A DNA stretch of 7,152 bases. Source: Gammaproteobacteria bacterium (GTDB taxonomy: Bacteria > Pseudomonadota > Gammaproteobacteria > Chromatiales > Chromatiaceae). Of this stretch, positions 6,891-7,152 are shown in pieces. The notes beneath the pieces were generated by a model that made no database searches, was not told where the DNA came from, and worked only from the letters and a program-made list of their open reading frames with translations. The stretch is taken from the NCBI GenBank assembly GCA_029287695.1, contig JARFQQ010000081.1:1-7152 (forward strand), written 5' to 3'. The translations under genes and the position numbers were made by a program. Position 1 is the stretch's first letter. Each line of letters opens with the position of its first letter.

Positions 6891-6986
6891 ATACCAGGGT
6901 TGCTATTTTCACCTGGTATCCGCAGGGAATCAGGCAAACTGATACCGGTCTGCCTGACGTGCCCGGAGCGGGCTGAAGGTTCAGCC
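6891..6986. repeat. Cluster of four inverted repeats after the LOG-family gene
   Basis: Four hairpins follow one another. ATACCAGG/CCTGGTAT pairs over 8 bp with a 13-base loop (6891-6919). TCAGGCA/TGCCTGA pairs over 7 bp with a 14-base loop (6930-6957). GCCCG/CGGGC pairs over 5 bp with a 3-base loop (6961-6973). GGCTGA/TCAGCC pairs over 6 bp with the loop AGGT (6971-6986) and includes the LOG stop codon; the last two share bases and exclude each other. On the minus strand they form the 3' end of the LOG message. None has a T tract, so they may act as a factor-dependent terminator, an RNA-stability structure or protein sites. The rest of the 6790-6980 spacer holds no gene. Confidence 0.5.
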
Positions 6987-7152
6987 GTTGTAGAAAGCGA
7001 GGATTTCCTCCCAGGCGTCATCGGCGGACTCGACGAACCGAAACAGGTCCAGGTCGCCCTTTGCGATCTTGCCCTGTTCGACGAGCCAGTCGAAATCGAT
7101 TGCCCGTTGCCAGTAATCGCATCCGAAGAGCAGCACCGGGACCGGATTGATC
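6981..7152 (-). CDS. LOG-family protein, C-terminal end (5' part outside window)
   Basis: The 56 codons read from the right edge end at TGA (complement of 6981-6983). They contain INPVPVLLFGCDYWQRAIDFDWLV, then GDLDLFRFVESADDAWEEIL and a final AFYNG. This is the usual C-terminus of the LOG / TIGR00730 Rossmann-fold family, where PxxLxGxxYW and an FVxTxEEAW-like stretch are common. Family members, once misnamed lysine decarboxylases, cleave nucleoside 5'-monophosphates to free base and ribose 5-phosphate (plant LOG on cytokinin nucleotides, E. coli PpnN on purine nucleotides). The diagnostic PGGxGTxxE site lies outside the window, so activity and subgroup cannot be judged. The stop codon lies inside a small hairpin. 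Confidence 0.8.
   Translation of the reverse strand, partial: INPVPVLLFGCDYWQRAIDFDWLVEQGKIAKGDLDLFRFVESADDAWEEILAFYNG

Overview
The window looks like ordinary chromosomal DNA of a gammaproteobacterium. The evidence is an enteric-type ArgE, a DUF6763-like acidic protein, and a stand-alone elongation factor G of the Vibrio/Pseudomonas second-copy type. The DNA is moderately GC-rich and codon use looks even along the window. The genus cannot be fixed; a marine or halotolerant Chromatiales-like lineage is only a guess. I see no tRNA, rRNA, CRISPR array, insertion sequence or phage gene.

Layout. Positions 1-1523 (+) hold the 3' part of argE (last step of acetylornithine deacetylation in arginine synthesis), a small secreted protein of unknown function, and a very acidic DUF6763-like protein. 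This block meets fusA (1619-3703, -) at a compact hairpin with A and T tracts at 1574-1601, which should stop transcription from both sides. fusA encodes a full-length EF-G. No rpsL, rpsG or tuf lies next to it, so it is outside the str operon and is probably a second EF-G copy.

After a divergent spacer with a plausible fusA promoter and leader hairpin, two + genes follow: an exported rhodanese-like protein (4033-4671) and a spermidine-synthase-like protein with an altered active site (4789-5604). The second gene ends head-on against the next - gene, and the two stop codons overlap within the four bases CTAA.

The - strand from 7152 down to 5601 holds the C-terminus of a LOG-family nucleotide phosphoribohydrolase, a spacer with four consecutive inverted repeats, a small secreted cysteine-containing protein, and an exported alpha/beta-hydrolase (lipase/acyltransferase type). 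The last two are separated by one base and probably translationally coupled.

There is no clear novel multi-gene system here. The points most worth a second look are the degenerate aminopropyltransferase next to an unusual two-cysteine rhodanese, the unknown protein coupled to the lipase, and the hairpin cluster after the LOG gene.
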